Shown here: positions 52,712 through 64,000 of the stretch, piece after piece
Layout: each line of letters begins with the position of its first letter
How positions within the stretch are numbered: position 1 is the first letter of the stretch
Origin: Ectobius pallidus
Taxonomy: Eukaryota > Arthropoda > Insecta > Blattodea > Ectobiidae
Reading direction: 5' to 3'
DNA length: 64,000 nucleotides
NCBI GenBank assembly: GCA_964059195.1
Contig: CAXKWD010000013.1
Coordinates: 24,218,611-24,282,610, forward strand
Program-made: the position numbers and the translations under genes
The notes under the pieces: model-generated
The model's input: the letters and a program-made list of their open reading frames with translations, nothing else
Databases searched by the model: none
Told to the model about the DNA's origin: nothing

Positions 52712-54027
52712 TACGAGGGTCATTCAATAAGTAAAGAGACAAATGGCTATAGCTCAAAAACGGTTTATTTCAATCTTTCAAAATTAAGGCTATTGTTCAA
52801 CATAATCATCCCCCACAGTTATGCACTTGTCCCATCTTTCTTGCAGCTTCCTAATTCCCTTGGCGAAGAATTCTTTCGATTGACCCCGAAGCCACTTTTG
52901 CACCACTTCCTTAACTTCCTCATTGTTAGCAAATCTTTTTCCACGTAGGGCGTCCTTGAGTGGTCCAAACAGGTAAAAATCAGATGGGGCGAGGTCGGGA
53001 CTGTAGGCAGGATGAGGTAAGACCTCCCAACCCAATTCTTGAAGCTTATCACGGGTCAGCTGGGCTGTATGAGGGCGGGCGTTATCGTGCTGAAGAATGA
53101 CTCCTTTTGACAAGAGTCCACGGCGTTTGCTCCTGATAGCTGGTCTAACTTTGTGTTCTAGCATCTCAGAGTAGTATTGGCTATTGATAGTTCGCTGATC
53201 TTCAAGGAAATCGCAATAGACTGGACCCTGTGAGTCCCAAAAGATGGTCAGCATCACTTTACCGGTGGAAGGTTGAACCTTGAATTTTTTGCGAACTGGA
53301 GAGCTAGTGTGTTTCCACTCCATACTCTGCCTTTTGGTCTCAGGGTCGTAGTGATGGATCCAGACCTCGTCGCTGGTCACTATTCTTTCAAAAAAAGCGT
53401 CTCCTTCAATCAAACTTCGTTGCTTTAAGTCTTGACTAATGGAAAGCCTTGATTCTTTATGAGCGTCAGTAAGCTGTCTGGGAACCCATCTGGCACACGT
53501 TTTTCTGTACTTTAAATTGTTCTGAATGACATTGTGAACAGTTCCAACACTTACTTGAAGTTCTTCAGCTATCATTTCAACAGTAATTCTTCTGTTATCA
53601 CGAATAAGTCCGTCAATCCTCGATTCCAACGAGGGACCAGAAACTTCCACTGGACGTCCACATCGGGGTTCATCACCTACACTTGTTCGGCCACTTTTAA
53701 ACTGATCAACCCACTTGTAAACATTCGCACGGGTCATACAACTTTTACCGTACTGTATCAACATTCTAGACACAATTTCACTTGGTTTTACACCTTCTGC
53801 GACTAAAAATCTAATGACTGAGCGGTGCTCTTCTAAGGAGCAATCTTCTAGTGGACTTGCCATGGTGAATTGAAAATTTTGAGGTTATGTTGACATAAAA
53901 TGATGAAACAGCTGATCAGAGCATATCCCAAGGTTGCCAACTAACACCCCTGAAAAGATTGTACACATTCATTGAATAGTTTTAAAATTATAGAATTTGT
54001 CTCTTTACTTATTGAATGACCCTCGTA
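52712..54027 (-). mobile_element. Mariner element, intact, TA target duplication (element 52714-54025)
   Basis: Terminal inverted repeats of 31 bp (CGAGGGTCATTCAATAAGTA and on) are identical at both ends, with TA flanking each side (52712-52713 and 54026-54027). Total length is 1312 bp, normal for mariner. One uninterrupted transposase frame runs leftwards inside. The empty counterpart site in the neighbouring duplicate unit shows insertion after the duplication. Confidence 0.95.
52790..53863 (-). CDS. Mariner transposase, DD34D
   Basis: The transposase binds the element ends, excises it and inserts it at TA dinucleotides. The frame has 357 codons, starts at ATG (53863) and has no internal stop. 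Mariner transposases are usually about 340-350 residues, so it looks complete. The N-terminal half carries paired helix-turn-helix regions (EEHRSVIRFLVAEGVKPSEI and ITVEMIAEELQVSVGTVHNV), then WVPRQL, the mariner linker motif. The catalytic triad is visible: Asp of VTSDEVWIHHYDP, Asp of LQHDNARPHTA and Asp of YSPDLAPSDFYLFG, with 34 residues between the last two. All hallmark motifs are intact. No host SET domain is attached. Activity is plausible but not shown. Confidence 0.95.
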   Translation of the reverse strand: MASPLEDCSLEEHRSVIRFLVAEGVKPSEIVSRMLIQYGKSCMTRANVYKWVDQFKSGRTSVGDEPRCGRPVEVSGPSLESRIDGLIRDNRRITVEMIAEELQVSVGTVHNVIQNNLKYRKTCARWVPRQLTDAHKESRLSISQDLKQRSLIEGDAFFERIVTSDEVWIHHYDPETKRQSMEWKHTSSPVRKKFKVQPSTGKVMLTIFWDSQGPVYCDFLEDQRTINSQYYSEMLEHKVRPAIRSKRRGLLSKGVILQHDNARPHTAQLTRDKLQELGWEVLPHPAYSPDLAPSDFYLFGPLKDALRGKRFANNEEVKEVVQKWLRGQSKEFFAKGIRKLQERWDKCITVGDDYVEQ

Positions 54028-55083
54028 TATATATATTTAATTTCTCAGTTATCTTTTTATTGATAGATATGATTATTGCAGCCCATGAACACGAGGTTTC
54101 CTCATCTGGGGGCTTTCAAAGAAAAACATTATAAGGATTGAAAGAAATTCCAACAAGGACCTCGATCTGAATCCGACTATTAGATTTGAGGGTGACAATA
54201 AATAGGCTGTTGATGTTGATGCGGAAATAAGAGGCATTCTGAACCGGTTCACTGACTTGGAACCATAACATGATGTTCAGAACTGGGAAGTTCTTTGTAT
54301 GTTATTTCGTGCACATGAATCATTTTCAATAAATAATTAACAATGAACAATCTCAAACGACTCAAACTGCTAATTAAGTACAGTTGAGATATATCCACGA
54401 ATACTCTAAAAGATTACCTTCATCTCTAAAACGTCAAATGAAACATAAAATTAATTCAACTTTGGGATAGCCGTTTCATATACTGCCTTCATTTGTTTCA
54501 TCTTACTTTCTTCCTCCTTTTTCTCTTTCTAAATATAAACACATTTGCAAAATGAGTGACTGTTTTCTTTTGCAATATTGAACTTCCATTTTAAATTTAT
54601 TTTGTAAAAATTGTTTTTAGTTTGTATATTAATATATATATATTTAATTTCTCAGTTATCTTTTTATTGATAGATATGATTATTGCAGCCCTTGAACACG
54701 AGGTTTTCTCATCTGGGGGCTTTCAAATAATGACATTATAAGGATTGAAAGAAATTTCAACAAGGACATCGATCTGGATCCGACTATTAGATTTGAGTGT
54801 GACAATAAATAGGCTGTTGATGCTGATGCAGAAATAAGAGACATTCTGAACGTCGGTTACTGACTTGGAACCATAACATGATGTTCAGAACTGGGAAGTT
54901 CTTTGTATGTTATTTCGTGCACATGAATCATTTTCAATAAATAATTAACAATGAACAATCTCAAACGACTCAAACTGCTAATTAAGTACAGTTGAGATAT
55001 ACCCACGAATACTCTAAAAGATTACCTCCATCTCTAAAACGTCAAATGAAACATAAAATTAATTCAACTTTGGGATAGCCGTC

Positions 55084-55734
55084 CCCATACTGTGGATTTT
55101 TCTCCTTTTGATATTTTGTATTGTTTGATAATTTTGATTATACATAAAAATAAATAACATAATACATGTTAAAAATTCACCTGCGAACTAGATCGTAGAA
55201 CCTCAGATTACGTCGTGATGGATGTGGGTTGAGTAATATCTATGTTTGAATAACAATTTGTAATCTAGTAGGTATATGAAGCATACGTGAACACCCTAGG
55301 GGACTTCAGGTTAGCCAGTTGTGTTTTATTGATATTGATTGATTAAACCCCGCCGCCTAATTAGAGGTGAGGGCAGTAACTTGCTTGTCTGCTCCAATTA
55401 CCTTGGCCCATTCGTTTGTGCCCCCACGTGGGAGTGCTGATGCAATTCTCATAACCAGAAGAGGTGAAATGGACAATATCTGGCATCGCATATCTAAGAT
55501 ATCCTCTAGACTCCATGAAAATAGTGCATGTAAGTAAATAACCTCTTGAATTTCAAAAATACTTTCCATTTGCATATTTTTAACGGGAAGAGATCACGTG
55601 TTTCATACAGGATGTTAAAAGTATTTACGTTCTGTTAGGTGTTTTTTTTTTTTTACACATACTAGTTTATCTATGATAGCGATAGCGAAAGTGAAACACT
55701 AATAGCAGATGTTATAAAATTGCAAAGAAATACC
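55084..55734. other. Unassigned stretch
   Basis: A 72-codon minus-strand frame (55357-55575) is unrecognised. Confidence 0.45.
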
Positions 55735-55797
55735 GAACTTCGTTCTCGCAAATATATCGATAAACTCGTAATCTCTCGTGGGATTGCCTATGATAAA
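55735..55797 (-). repeat. Fold-back family terminal fragment
   Basis: CGATAAACTCG, then CTCGTGGGATTGCCTATGAT and AAAA, is the reverse complement of the fold-back terminus (TTATCATAGGTAATCCCACG-type). The rest of the arm is missing. Confidence 0.6.
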
Positions 55798-58640
55798 ATC
55801 TGTATTGAAGGAATATGAAATGCGATATAGTAGAGCAAGTTTTAGAATGGTTACTAGGATGAAACAATTATTTAATCTTAATCATTTGGCGTCATACGTA
55901 GTGGACATGGAATCTCAATAGCTTGACCGCTTCGCTCACCTGACATCATCTCGTTTTATTTATTTTGTTGGAAAGTCTTTGGTACGAGCCTCCCGCGGAG
56001 ATATAACAAAATCTTGCTGCACGTAATAGCAGCTGGAATCATTCAAAAATCATTCCAGGCACTGGACATCACATAACCTGATGGTGCAATAAATGTATCG
56101 GAATTAGTGGCTGCATTTTGAGCAACGGATACAAACGCTTTGACTCATCGTGCCTACGTCCTCTTCCAAATTTTGAACACTTTGGCGTAAATAAATAAAG
56201 TCTGGGCATGATTTTATGAATAAAATTATGATCACGTGGTGTCCATTTATCCACCAAAGAGCCCTGTAGCAAATATTTGTTTACACTCTGTATTTTCTTC
56301 CCAATCCTTTGTCCATGTCTACCATTCGAATTCCGTACCACCTCTTAGAAAAAACCATCTAGTGCAGCGTTCAAACTATTTTACTTCAGTATATTATTAT
56401 ATATACTGTTATTATTATTATTATTATCATTATTATCGTTATTATGAAGCGTCAGAACCTATTACTCCTATAGATTTAACACGAAATTCGCATGGATTTA
56501 TAACAATTCCCAATGGTTTGGAACAAGTAAAGTAATCGGAAACACATTTGGAATTGAATAGGAGACCTGTTGGAGACTTTAAAACTACTACTACTGTATT
56601 TTAATTTTGGTGGCGATCGATACTTCGACTACTTATGCGTAGTCGCAAATAGAAGCATCATACTTAGCTGTTCAGAATTAAATCGTTACCGAGCCCAAAC
56701 ATGTCAATTTCACCACACATCCCATCAGGATGTACATAAGAACACTATGAGGTAAACACATCAAACAAATGGTTACCAAAATTTGGTTTGACAGGAGGTG
56801 ATAAGCTTCATTGCTTGGCACTCCGGGGGTACGGGAGGAATGGCTCAGATAAGATTCAACAAGCAACTGTAATTATTTTATTCCATGTCTGCGATAATAA
56901 GTATATCAAATTTATAGAATTTGATATAAATGACACGCGCACGTGCTACGAGAAAGAAAAGACGCAGGTAGCTTAGGGTACGCCACTGGGTGTTAGAAAC
57001 TCGAGTTTCCATCATAACAGCACAACTGGAAAATGGATGAAAAAATCACTATCGTCTTTATTCTGTTGATACAATGAATTAAATTCATTCTATTATCATG
57101 CATAAGTCTATGTTCGGAATAATAGACAATTTTCTGTCATTATTGTCATGGTTATCGCTACTGAAATATTAAATGCCAAGTCAGGCTTTTCACAACTATC
57201 AACAGCTGTTTATAAAATATGAGTAATTATGCAACAGTGGAACAATAAATGGATGGAGCCTGAAATAGCTACAAAAAACCGTTAGTTCAGAAAATAGTTC
57301 GAAAACTACAGTACAAACCTATAGTTCAACAATATACTGCACTTTGCTCATTTTATCCTCTTTTTAAATGTTAGATAATATATTACGATTCATTTTTCAT
57401 TAAAAAGTCTGTAAAGTTCAGTAAACATAACGCTGTAAGCAGCATAAAATGTGTTACTGGTGACTGTCCGAATGGTGCAGAAGTTCGTGACATTCTATAG
57501 AGTTTGAGTAAATAGCACGGGACGGTGAAACTGATGTAGGCCTGCTCAGATTGCCTGTCTTCAGGTGAAGACAGACTTTTGGTTAGGAGAAAATGTTTGG
57601 AGCCTAGCCTAATGGGATTTTGCTACTGTATCAATAGAACGTTCCGTCAGTTTAATTGAATATTGGCTTTCCTTTCCACGACTGGCGGCTCTCATCAAAT
57701 TGAAATACCTTCTATCAACTGCCGAGGTTTCTCATCGCCCCGGATCCCAACCTCACACCAGCTGTCCTATAATTAATCACTATTAACTCACTATCGTATT
57801 TAATGAACTAATGTAATAATAATATTTATCTACAATAATAATTGTGATTTGTATGAATAAGCAGGATTTAGAGAGAATTATCTGTCGATGCAGTATCTTG
57901 TAAAGAAAGCGTCACTTTGTATAGAATCGAATAGAAAAGAAGCTGACAATATCTCTTAAGATAATAGCATCTTACGACAAATATAACAGTTTATATTCCA
58001 TCATGGGCAAGGGAAATAACACAACTAGTTTATATAAGCTTTAAAAAGAAAATTATCATTTGGTGTCTCTTAAAATAATAAAAACATACAAAAATGTGAT
58101 GGTTTACATCCAATGATGGACAAGAAAAACAAAGAACTTGCAGGTATTTAAAGTGATAGTTGTATTTTCTTACAGCGTAGCACAGTTTTCTTAAGTATTA
58201 GATCCTCATTAAATATATTCGGTCTTTTTAATCGCAGTTTATGTACTAACAGAAATGATACGAAACCTTAAAATATTTAATTTTATATTCATTGGTAAAA
58301 ACAGTTTGTAATCATGGGAAATTTCACACTAGCAAATGGATGCTGTAATATTTTCAATGATAAGGAAAATTGTGCTATTTGCGAGCGTTAATCATATCAT
58401 TATATAGAGAGGAAGGGATATACGATGCAGCAGAACTAGTGTTTGGATATACATTTCAGAATTAGAACAAATTTAGAACGTTTGTATTAATTTTATTGCC
58501 CCCCGTTGCCCGAAAACAATTAGAGAAATGTTTACCCACCACTTCTACCACGAATATGTGACTAGTCTTGAAAGCTCTAAGTCGTCTAACAGTTCTGATT
58601 ATTACGGAATAGTGTCACGGTTTACCCCGGCTTCTATATT
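55798..58640. other. Unassigned stretch
   Basis: Contains a short (ATT)n tract at 56408-56445. Frames at 56069-56976 are short and overlapping, without recognisable domains. Confidence 0.45.
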
Positions 58641-58642
58641 AC

Positions 58643-58682
<40 letters not shown>
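58641..58682. repeat. (ATT)n microsatellite
   Basis: About 42 bp of ATT repeat. Confidence 0.95.
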
Positions 58683-59532
58683 TTCATCATCATAATATAA
58701 TATTGTGACTGTAATCAAGCATCTTACAACTTCTACAGCACATTCTCAAGTTAAGGTCATATCACACGTTTTCGTACCTAACTGGTTGGAGGGAAGGGAA
58801 GGACTTACATACTTATATATATATAACACACATTCAGTTTCCTTGGCTCGAGGAAGAAAAGCCGGTTCTACTGTTTATTAAATATATTGTGTAAGTTAAT
58901 GAAATGGTAATCAACATCTGAGTAAATGAAACCACCGAAGTTTCTATTCTTTACTGAGTTTTACTCGTACGTAGATCGGTGTGCAAGGAACCTAAAGCAA
59001 TTTGCCTAATATGAAATTTATTTTTAACAAGTTTTAATTGCCTACTTGTACACGTATACGTGTAATTGTGGCTATAATTTTTAACTTCCTATAACCTTAT
59101 GGGACAGCGTTCTGAGTCACCTTGTGTGACGGTGTTTCTAAAGTCTTCATGTCGGATGAAATGAAAGTTTGGTAATGAACAGGCTCGGCATAAGGCGTTA
59201 TGCATGGGGAGTGATGAAACTTTAATTATATTTGCAAGCAGAAGTTAGCAAAATGACTTGAAATTTTAAATAGCGAGTGTGTGAATAAGAGGTGGCACAT
59301 GTGTGGCGGTTAGATGCTCACTCATGATTAATATTCCTCCTCCTCTTTACACCAGGAACCGACTCAAATAAAATATTTAGATGACTTCCTGAGCAAACCA
59401 CGTCTGCTCTTTATGGAATAAACCCCACTTCAAGATCACTGGTACGTTAGTAATGTTCCAAGTAAAAGAGGTGAAATTTTTACCCAAATATCTACCATCC
59501 AATCTAGATAATGCTGATAGTGATGATAATGA
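58683..59532. other. Unassigned stretch
   Basis: No feature recognised. Confidence 0.45.
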
Positions 59533-59612
59533 TAAATGGTTTTATTTTATCTGGCAGAGTTAAGGGCTTGAGGCCTTACTCTTCTACTCAACCATATGGA
59601 AAATCATACAAT
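59533..59612 (-). mobile_element. LINE 3' UTR fragment, minus strand
   Basis: TTTATTTTATCTGGCAGAGT, then TAAGGGCTTGAGGCCTTACT and TCTACTCAACCA, parallels 14126-14180 (GGCGGAGTTAAGGCCATAAG, GGCCTTCTCTACCACTCA), the end of the minus-strand LINE fragment there. Only the last 80 bp are kept, as in a strongly 5'-truncated insertion. Confidence 0.6.
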
Positions 59613-59668
59613 ACACTGTACTTATAATTACGATTATGAACTTCATACAATAATACTTTAAACAACTG

Positions 59669-60328
59669 GAAGAAATAAAATATCAGGACGTTAGCAACAA
59701 GCGAGTAGCAAACTATAGCGACGGTAAGATAACTTTAGATCTATTAAGAAACAATCGCAAACACAATAAATTAATTGAACTCATTATAGACAAGATTATT
59801 TCTCTAAATAATTCACACTGGACAGTAAACTTCGGATGGGTTAAAGGACATGCCGGATTAGAAGGGAATGAGCTGGCTGATCGACTCGCGAAACAAGCTG
59901 CCTCAGAAGAAGGCGAATTAGTATATGGAAAAGTAGCGAAAGAGGTAATAGTAACAAGAGAAAAGAAAAACGGACTACGAATATGGGAACAAAAACGGGC
60001 AAACACAAATAAAGGAGCAGCAACTAAAACCTTCTGTCCCACAGTGGGTAATAGACTCCGACTAAATATTCCTATCTTTGCAGAATTAACGATCTTTCTA
60101 TCAGGACACGGCAAATTAAGATCTTACAAAGAAAAACAGGTTTGGATTTGCTGATAACTCGTTATGTGTCTTTCAAAAGAAGAACAAATTGTTGAACACC
60201 TTATATATAGTTGTAGAAATCTTAATCAGGAGAGGAAACAGCTAATAAGAGACATCAGACTCAATGGAGAACATTGGCCCACAACCAGAGACACCTTAAA
60301 TGTTTCATTAAGTTCATCAAATATATAG
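59669..60328 (+). pseudogene. LINE remnant: RNase H domain and C-terminal zinc-knuckle region
   Basis: A 161-codon open stretch (59669-60154) reads YSDGKITLDLLRNNRKHNKL, HWTVNFGWVKGHAGLEGNEL and ADRLAKQAA. This is the second half of an RNase H domain, with the D of SDG and the H and D of GHAG..NELAD, as carried by I/R1-type LINEs. TFCPTVGNRLRLNIP and SGHGKLRSY follow. The match then shifts frame (GFADNSLCV) and shifts again to KEEQIVEHLIYSCRNLNQER, the C-terminal Cys/His region, ending at TAG 60328. The polymerase and endonuclease domains are absent. Two frameshifts make it non-functional. Confidence 0.82.
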
Positions 60329-61759
60329 AATCTTCAAAACTAGAATAAAGAAACAAAAACAAGAACAATTAATATAAGTGCAATATTGTAAAGAACTAAT
60401 TAACATCTCAGTCAGATATTATTTTAACACAGTGTAAGATTATGATTAACTACTTATATTAAGCAATTATTAATAGATTAATAATTAATTATCAGATTGT
60501 TAAATTATAAAATATAATGTATATATTTGTCAGGTATCATTGTAAGAATAAAACTAGCTACGTGATTAAGCAATTTTTACTGATTCTTAAATTAGAAAAT
60601 TAAGCGTGTAGTAATGGGGCATGCTGTTATGAAAATACAAAAGGTAAATTGCACAGGGTTATTCTACAAAAATGAGATTCATACTAGAGTATAGCAAGTA
60701 ACATTACATATTCCCAAAAGTACATTACAACCAATTATATTAATTATATGAGATGCGAAAGTCATTCCATAATCAGGGTGTATATCAAGTAAAACAACAG
60801 AATCCAATACATTTTATCCCTTTTCGGAAGAAGTGCTTGTTGTCACATGTTACTGGCCCATAATTTATTCATTATGCCTATAAATTAATATCTGTCTACC
60901 GCTATGAAACACAAAGCATCTCCGCATGGAACTCTGACTGTGGTGTGATATTTACCAGAATTAACAAAATTATGAGGAAAATAGGTGTAAAGTGTCGGGA
61001 AGTTAACGGATGACAGAAGTATCCACTTAGCTATTTTGGTAAACGAAATGGGATGTCTTTAATTTAGTATCTTAGAATGAAGCATACCTAAGTATCGTAT
61101 AGGCCTAAGTGTGCTAAATTATATGCTGTCTGGGTGCATGAAACAGGTGCTGATGACGCCATTTTTAAAGTCCTAAACCAAGTAAACACCCCGGTGTTGT
61201 TCAAACTGCCAGAACATTTAAACTCAAATATTTTTTTTTCTCAGTTTAAATTTGTATGTTACATTTTCACATCAAAATTCTACCTTCTCCCATGACAATA
61301 AGGGCACAGCTATGAATGTTTCCATGCGTGTATTAAAAATTACCAATTGGATTTTCATACAGGCCTTAGTTATTTTAATGAAATAGCTTATTTAGTATAA
61401 TCATACGTAAATTCTTTTTTAACGTTTTCTTGGTCAAATATCTTAAAGAAAGTATAAACAGTGTCTAAAAATCCTACAATAATTTTTTTAAGCAAGCATC
61501 AAAGAATCCCGCATAAAAGATTCAGGTCTGATGGAAAAGAAAGATTTCAATTTTGATTTTAAAAATTAAGTTACCTGGAAAACAAACGAGGTAATGAAAT
61601 TCTCAATGTAATCTGCTAAATTTCAGGTTTTATAGGACAAATCGCTTAGGAAATAATTCTCAACACTTCGGTCATACTTTGATGGAATAAATTTCATCAC
61701 CCAATTTGAATTAGTCTGCATGGATGGAAAATTTGCTTGGAAACTAGCTTTCTATATCC
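60329..61759. other. Unassigned stretch
   Basis: Its first 60 bases are A-rich (AAAGAAACAAAAACAAGAAC) and may be the tail of the LINE remnant. Nothing else is recognised. Confidence 0.45.
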
Positions 61760-61872
61760 AAATTCGTGGTTCAATTTCGAACCAGGTCAATGACAGTATG
61801 TGTTCGGCAAATGCGACAGTCCCATGTCTGTAGATTTACAGGCGTGTGAAAGAACCCCGAAGAACATAATAC
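61760..61872 (+). mobile_element. Possible tRNA-derived repeat fragment
   Basis: GTGGTTCAATTTCGAACCAGG resembles an altered box B. TGTCTGTAGATTTACAGGCG and GTGAAAGAACCCC follow, a stretch that looks like SINE body. No second copy is in this window. Confidence 0.35.
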
Positions 61873-62892
61873 CGGCGCAGTATAGACGGTTACATGTCTA
61901 TTAAGCAGTTCACAACCGCTGTTAAATATCCATATTAAACAAATTATTTAAATTAATTCAATTACAGGAAATCTGTGAACTGTGTACAACAATACCATGT
62001 GCAGATAATTATGACTCACAAACACAAATTATATTTGACAATAATACGGTTTGTTGTTCATAACTTGTTAAATATGGAAGTCCCTTTGAATTTTAATATT
62101 TAACGCCCGAATGAATAATTAAAACAAAAATTGATATTACATCAGAATAGTAACCAAATATACACATGACCATCCTTTGATTGTGTACGATACCCGATAT
62201 TGTTATAACATCGGGTAGAAACGGCGTGTTAATTATTTTGTGCGACTCCCATAGCTGACGTTCTCTGGAACTCAAAGAGTTTGCCTTGAGCTAAATATAT
62301 TTTTTAATAACCCCTTCGCTCAGAAGCTAACTAACACGCTTCTACTGGATGTTACTCACCGATCATTATATACACTGCAAACGGCAATTTTATCATTCAA
62401 TTACAGAGGATTTTGACGATATGGAAACTATGAACGTTTCGATGATTCCCTCCTACGGTTTATCCAACGCCTCTTCCTTTACAAGATGTATAAGCAATAA
62501 CTTGAATGCATGTGTAGTAAAATAAAGTTACGGGAGAGCTAACAAAATGTTTTCAGATCTGTTATTCATATAGACTTATCCCTTTTATGATGATATTAAA
62601 TTTTGACTCCGCACCGTCAACCCGTTCTTTGGTATCCGTGCACCAATACCCGCAGAAAACGGAGAGCATGTGTGGAACCGATTAAAACAAATGCCCAGTA
62701 TTCACTCGTGTTAGTCATTCCCCAGTAAAAAGGTCCTGCTCAGCATGAAATATATATTTTATTCATACCTGGATAGTTAATATTTCAAGAAATTTCTCAA
62801 CTGAGGAGCGTTTTCAAGCTTAACATTAACAAGACGAAAATTGGTCCGAAAGACCTTTTCTATCTTCCAAACATTGAAAACTGTTGAAATGA
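61873..62892. other. Unassigned stretch
   Basis: No feature recognised. Confidence 0.45.
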
Positions 62893-63034
62893 TTATATTA
62901 ACAACTAAACTAAACTCCGTGGCGCTACATCCCTGGAGGGACTTGGCCTACCACCCGACCGCTGCGTCATCTCCCGTAGGCAGATGGCAGGATTGGGGGC
63001 ATGTGGTCAGCATGCCGACACTTATATTAACAAC
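62893..63034 (-). mobile_element. SINE family C, 5'-truncated copy with 13-bp TSD (element 62906-63021)
   Basis: TTATATTAACAAC flanks the insert exactly (62893-62905 and 63022-63034). Reading leftwards, it matches the last 115 bp of the full copy at 41001-41310, from GTGTCGGCATGCTGACC to GAGTTTAGTTTAGTT. Truncation at the head end plus a long perfect duplication shows target-primed reverse transcription. Confidence 0.9.
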
Positions 63035-63300
63035 AGCAAGTTAAAATAAATAGAATAAGGTATGTTGCAAGTTATTTCACGAGTAATTATTGCATTTTAA
63101 AGGAATATTGAAGGTAAAAGAATGGTAAGTGGATGAAGACCTTTTTTATTAAATTGAGCTATTAGCACAAAACACAAGTAGAACGCATCCTCTATCTACT
63201 GATGTGCGAATGGTCCTAAAATACTTTATAACCCGTCATTTTTAGCTATTCAAATGAAGACAATAATTCCAAAATTATAGGTGTTCCGAAATTTGTCTTT
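63035..63300. other. Unassigned spacer
   Basis: No feature recognised. Confidence 0.35.
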
Positions 63301-63420
63301 ACATATATATATATATATATATATATAGCCTAATATACATATATATACATATATATACACATATATTTATATATATACATATACGTATACACCATATTAT
63401 ATACACATATATAGAGAGAG
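63301..63420. repeat. (TA)n and TATATACA-type low-complexity tract
   Basis: About 27 bp of pure TA repeat is followed by degenerate TATATACATA units to about 63420, ending in a short GA repeat. Confidence 0.92.
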
Positions 63421-64000
63421 TATACATAGGCCCACGGGGCGTGTGTCCGTGTGAAAGTTCCAAATGGAGAAATGGAGATAAACGTAATCTTCTTAAATAA
63501 AGCCTTAACGTACGATAATAATGTGTTGGGTCTAGGTGTAATTATCTTCATGCTTCACATTTCACTGCAGAGTGTGTAAAATATTGCAATCAAGGCCCAT
63601 AACATATTTATAACCTGCAAATCCGCTGGAATGTGATGAATAAACTCAACTCTGGGAGTTCGGAGCAGAGGGCTATAAAGAGAATTCCAGGAAGAAAGAA
63701 TGTGAATTTAAGCATGAACAAACAAGGGATTAGGTGGCTGGAAAAAAAATGTAAAATACACATCAGATGAAGAACGGAGTGGCTAACTAACTCTTCGCTG
63801 TTTGCCACATGCTCATAGCTGAAACCACGAAGTTCCTCCGCATTTCCCAAAGCAGGATGAACTCTAGCTAGACGTGAGTGCACATAACCTCAGACTAAAA
63901 CTCCTCAAAAATCCATTTAGTAAGGGTATCTTTAAGTCCGTAATATTCTGAAAACCTGATTAGGAACTGTAAAAAACAAGGTAATCCACTCTTAATGTAA
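63421..64000. other. Unassigned stretch
   Basis: The 91-codon minus-strand frame at 63608-63883 has no recognised motif. Confidence 0.45.

Larger units (their letters stand above)
52541..55083 (+). repeat. Tandem duplication: two direct units of about 610 bp, one carrying mariner
   Basis: Unit 1 (52541-54478) without its mariner and unit 2 (54479-55083) match from TATACTGCC through GCAAAATGAGTG, TTATTGCAGCCC, AACCATAACATGATGTTCAG and AACTTTGGGATAGCCGT, with scattered substitutions. Unit 2 has the uninterrupted site TTAATATATATATATTTAAT where unit 1 holds the transposon. Neither unit shows a coding frame. Confidence 0.92.

Noticed and set aside
52682..53806. Plus-strand frames across the mariner and one extra minus frame
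   Set aside because: Shadows of the intact minus-strand transposase.
52790..53863. SETMAR-like domesticated mariner gene
   Set aside because: The frame is flanked by perfect terminal repeats and TA duplications and has no SET domain or introns. It is a transposon, not a host gene.

Overview
The window looks like AT-rich intergenic DNA from a large, repeat-loaded insect genome. The element families (RTE and jockey-like LINEs, mariner, hAT and Tigger-like MITEs, tRNA-headed SINEs) and the abundant AAT microsatellites suggest a hemimetabolous insect, possibly of the cockroach/termite type. That taxonomic guess is inference. I found no host protein-coding gene, rRNA, functional tRNA or CRISPR array that I can support. 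Nearly everything recognisable is a mobile element or a fossil of one.

Layout. 1-9 kb: two related hAT-type elements (1092-1552 and 3637-4908), a Tigger-like MITE (2449-2793), a 5'-truncated SINE (6150-6302) and one arm of a fold-back repeat with a SINE inside (7577-8395). 9-23 kb: SINE B copies, one split by a small hAT MITE; an unclassified element with an 8-bp target duplication and 22-bp subterminal repeats (11822-12390); LINE 3' ends; a long-TIR MITE (14788-15215); and a two-module tRNA-like SINE (19375-19556). 23-27 kb: a full-length RTE-type LINE (23340-26824) with a 994-codon open frame and a perfect 14-bp target-site duplication. 28-38 kb: MITEs, a decayed protein of a dispersed arthropod family, a DDE-transposase fossil beside a minisatellite, and a 5'-truncated jockey-like LINE (31863-34746) followed by further LINE tails. 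39-51 kb: SINE A, three hAT MITEs, a 1.4-kb fold-back palindrome with a SINE in its terminus, and decayed reverse-transcriptase C termini. 52.5-55.1 kb: a tandem duplication with an intact mariner (52714-54025) in one unit only. 55-64 kb: mostly unassigned, with an RNase H-bearing LINE remnant and a truncated SINE with a 13-bp target duplication.

How the parts relate. The two intact reverse transcriptases and the mariner transposase are the only credible protein-coding frames. The SINEs carry target duplications of 9-14 bp, as expected if LINE machinery moved them. The hAT-type elements are all non-autonomous here. Two keep fragments of a CGGBP1-like BED N terminus, and one of these also keeps the hAT C-terminal dimerisation motif. 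Four of the hAT-type elements have perfect or near-perfect 8-bp target duplications that fit nTnnnnAn. SINE family names A-D are labels used only in this annotation.
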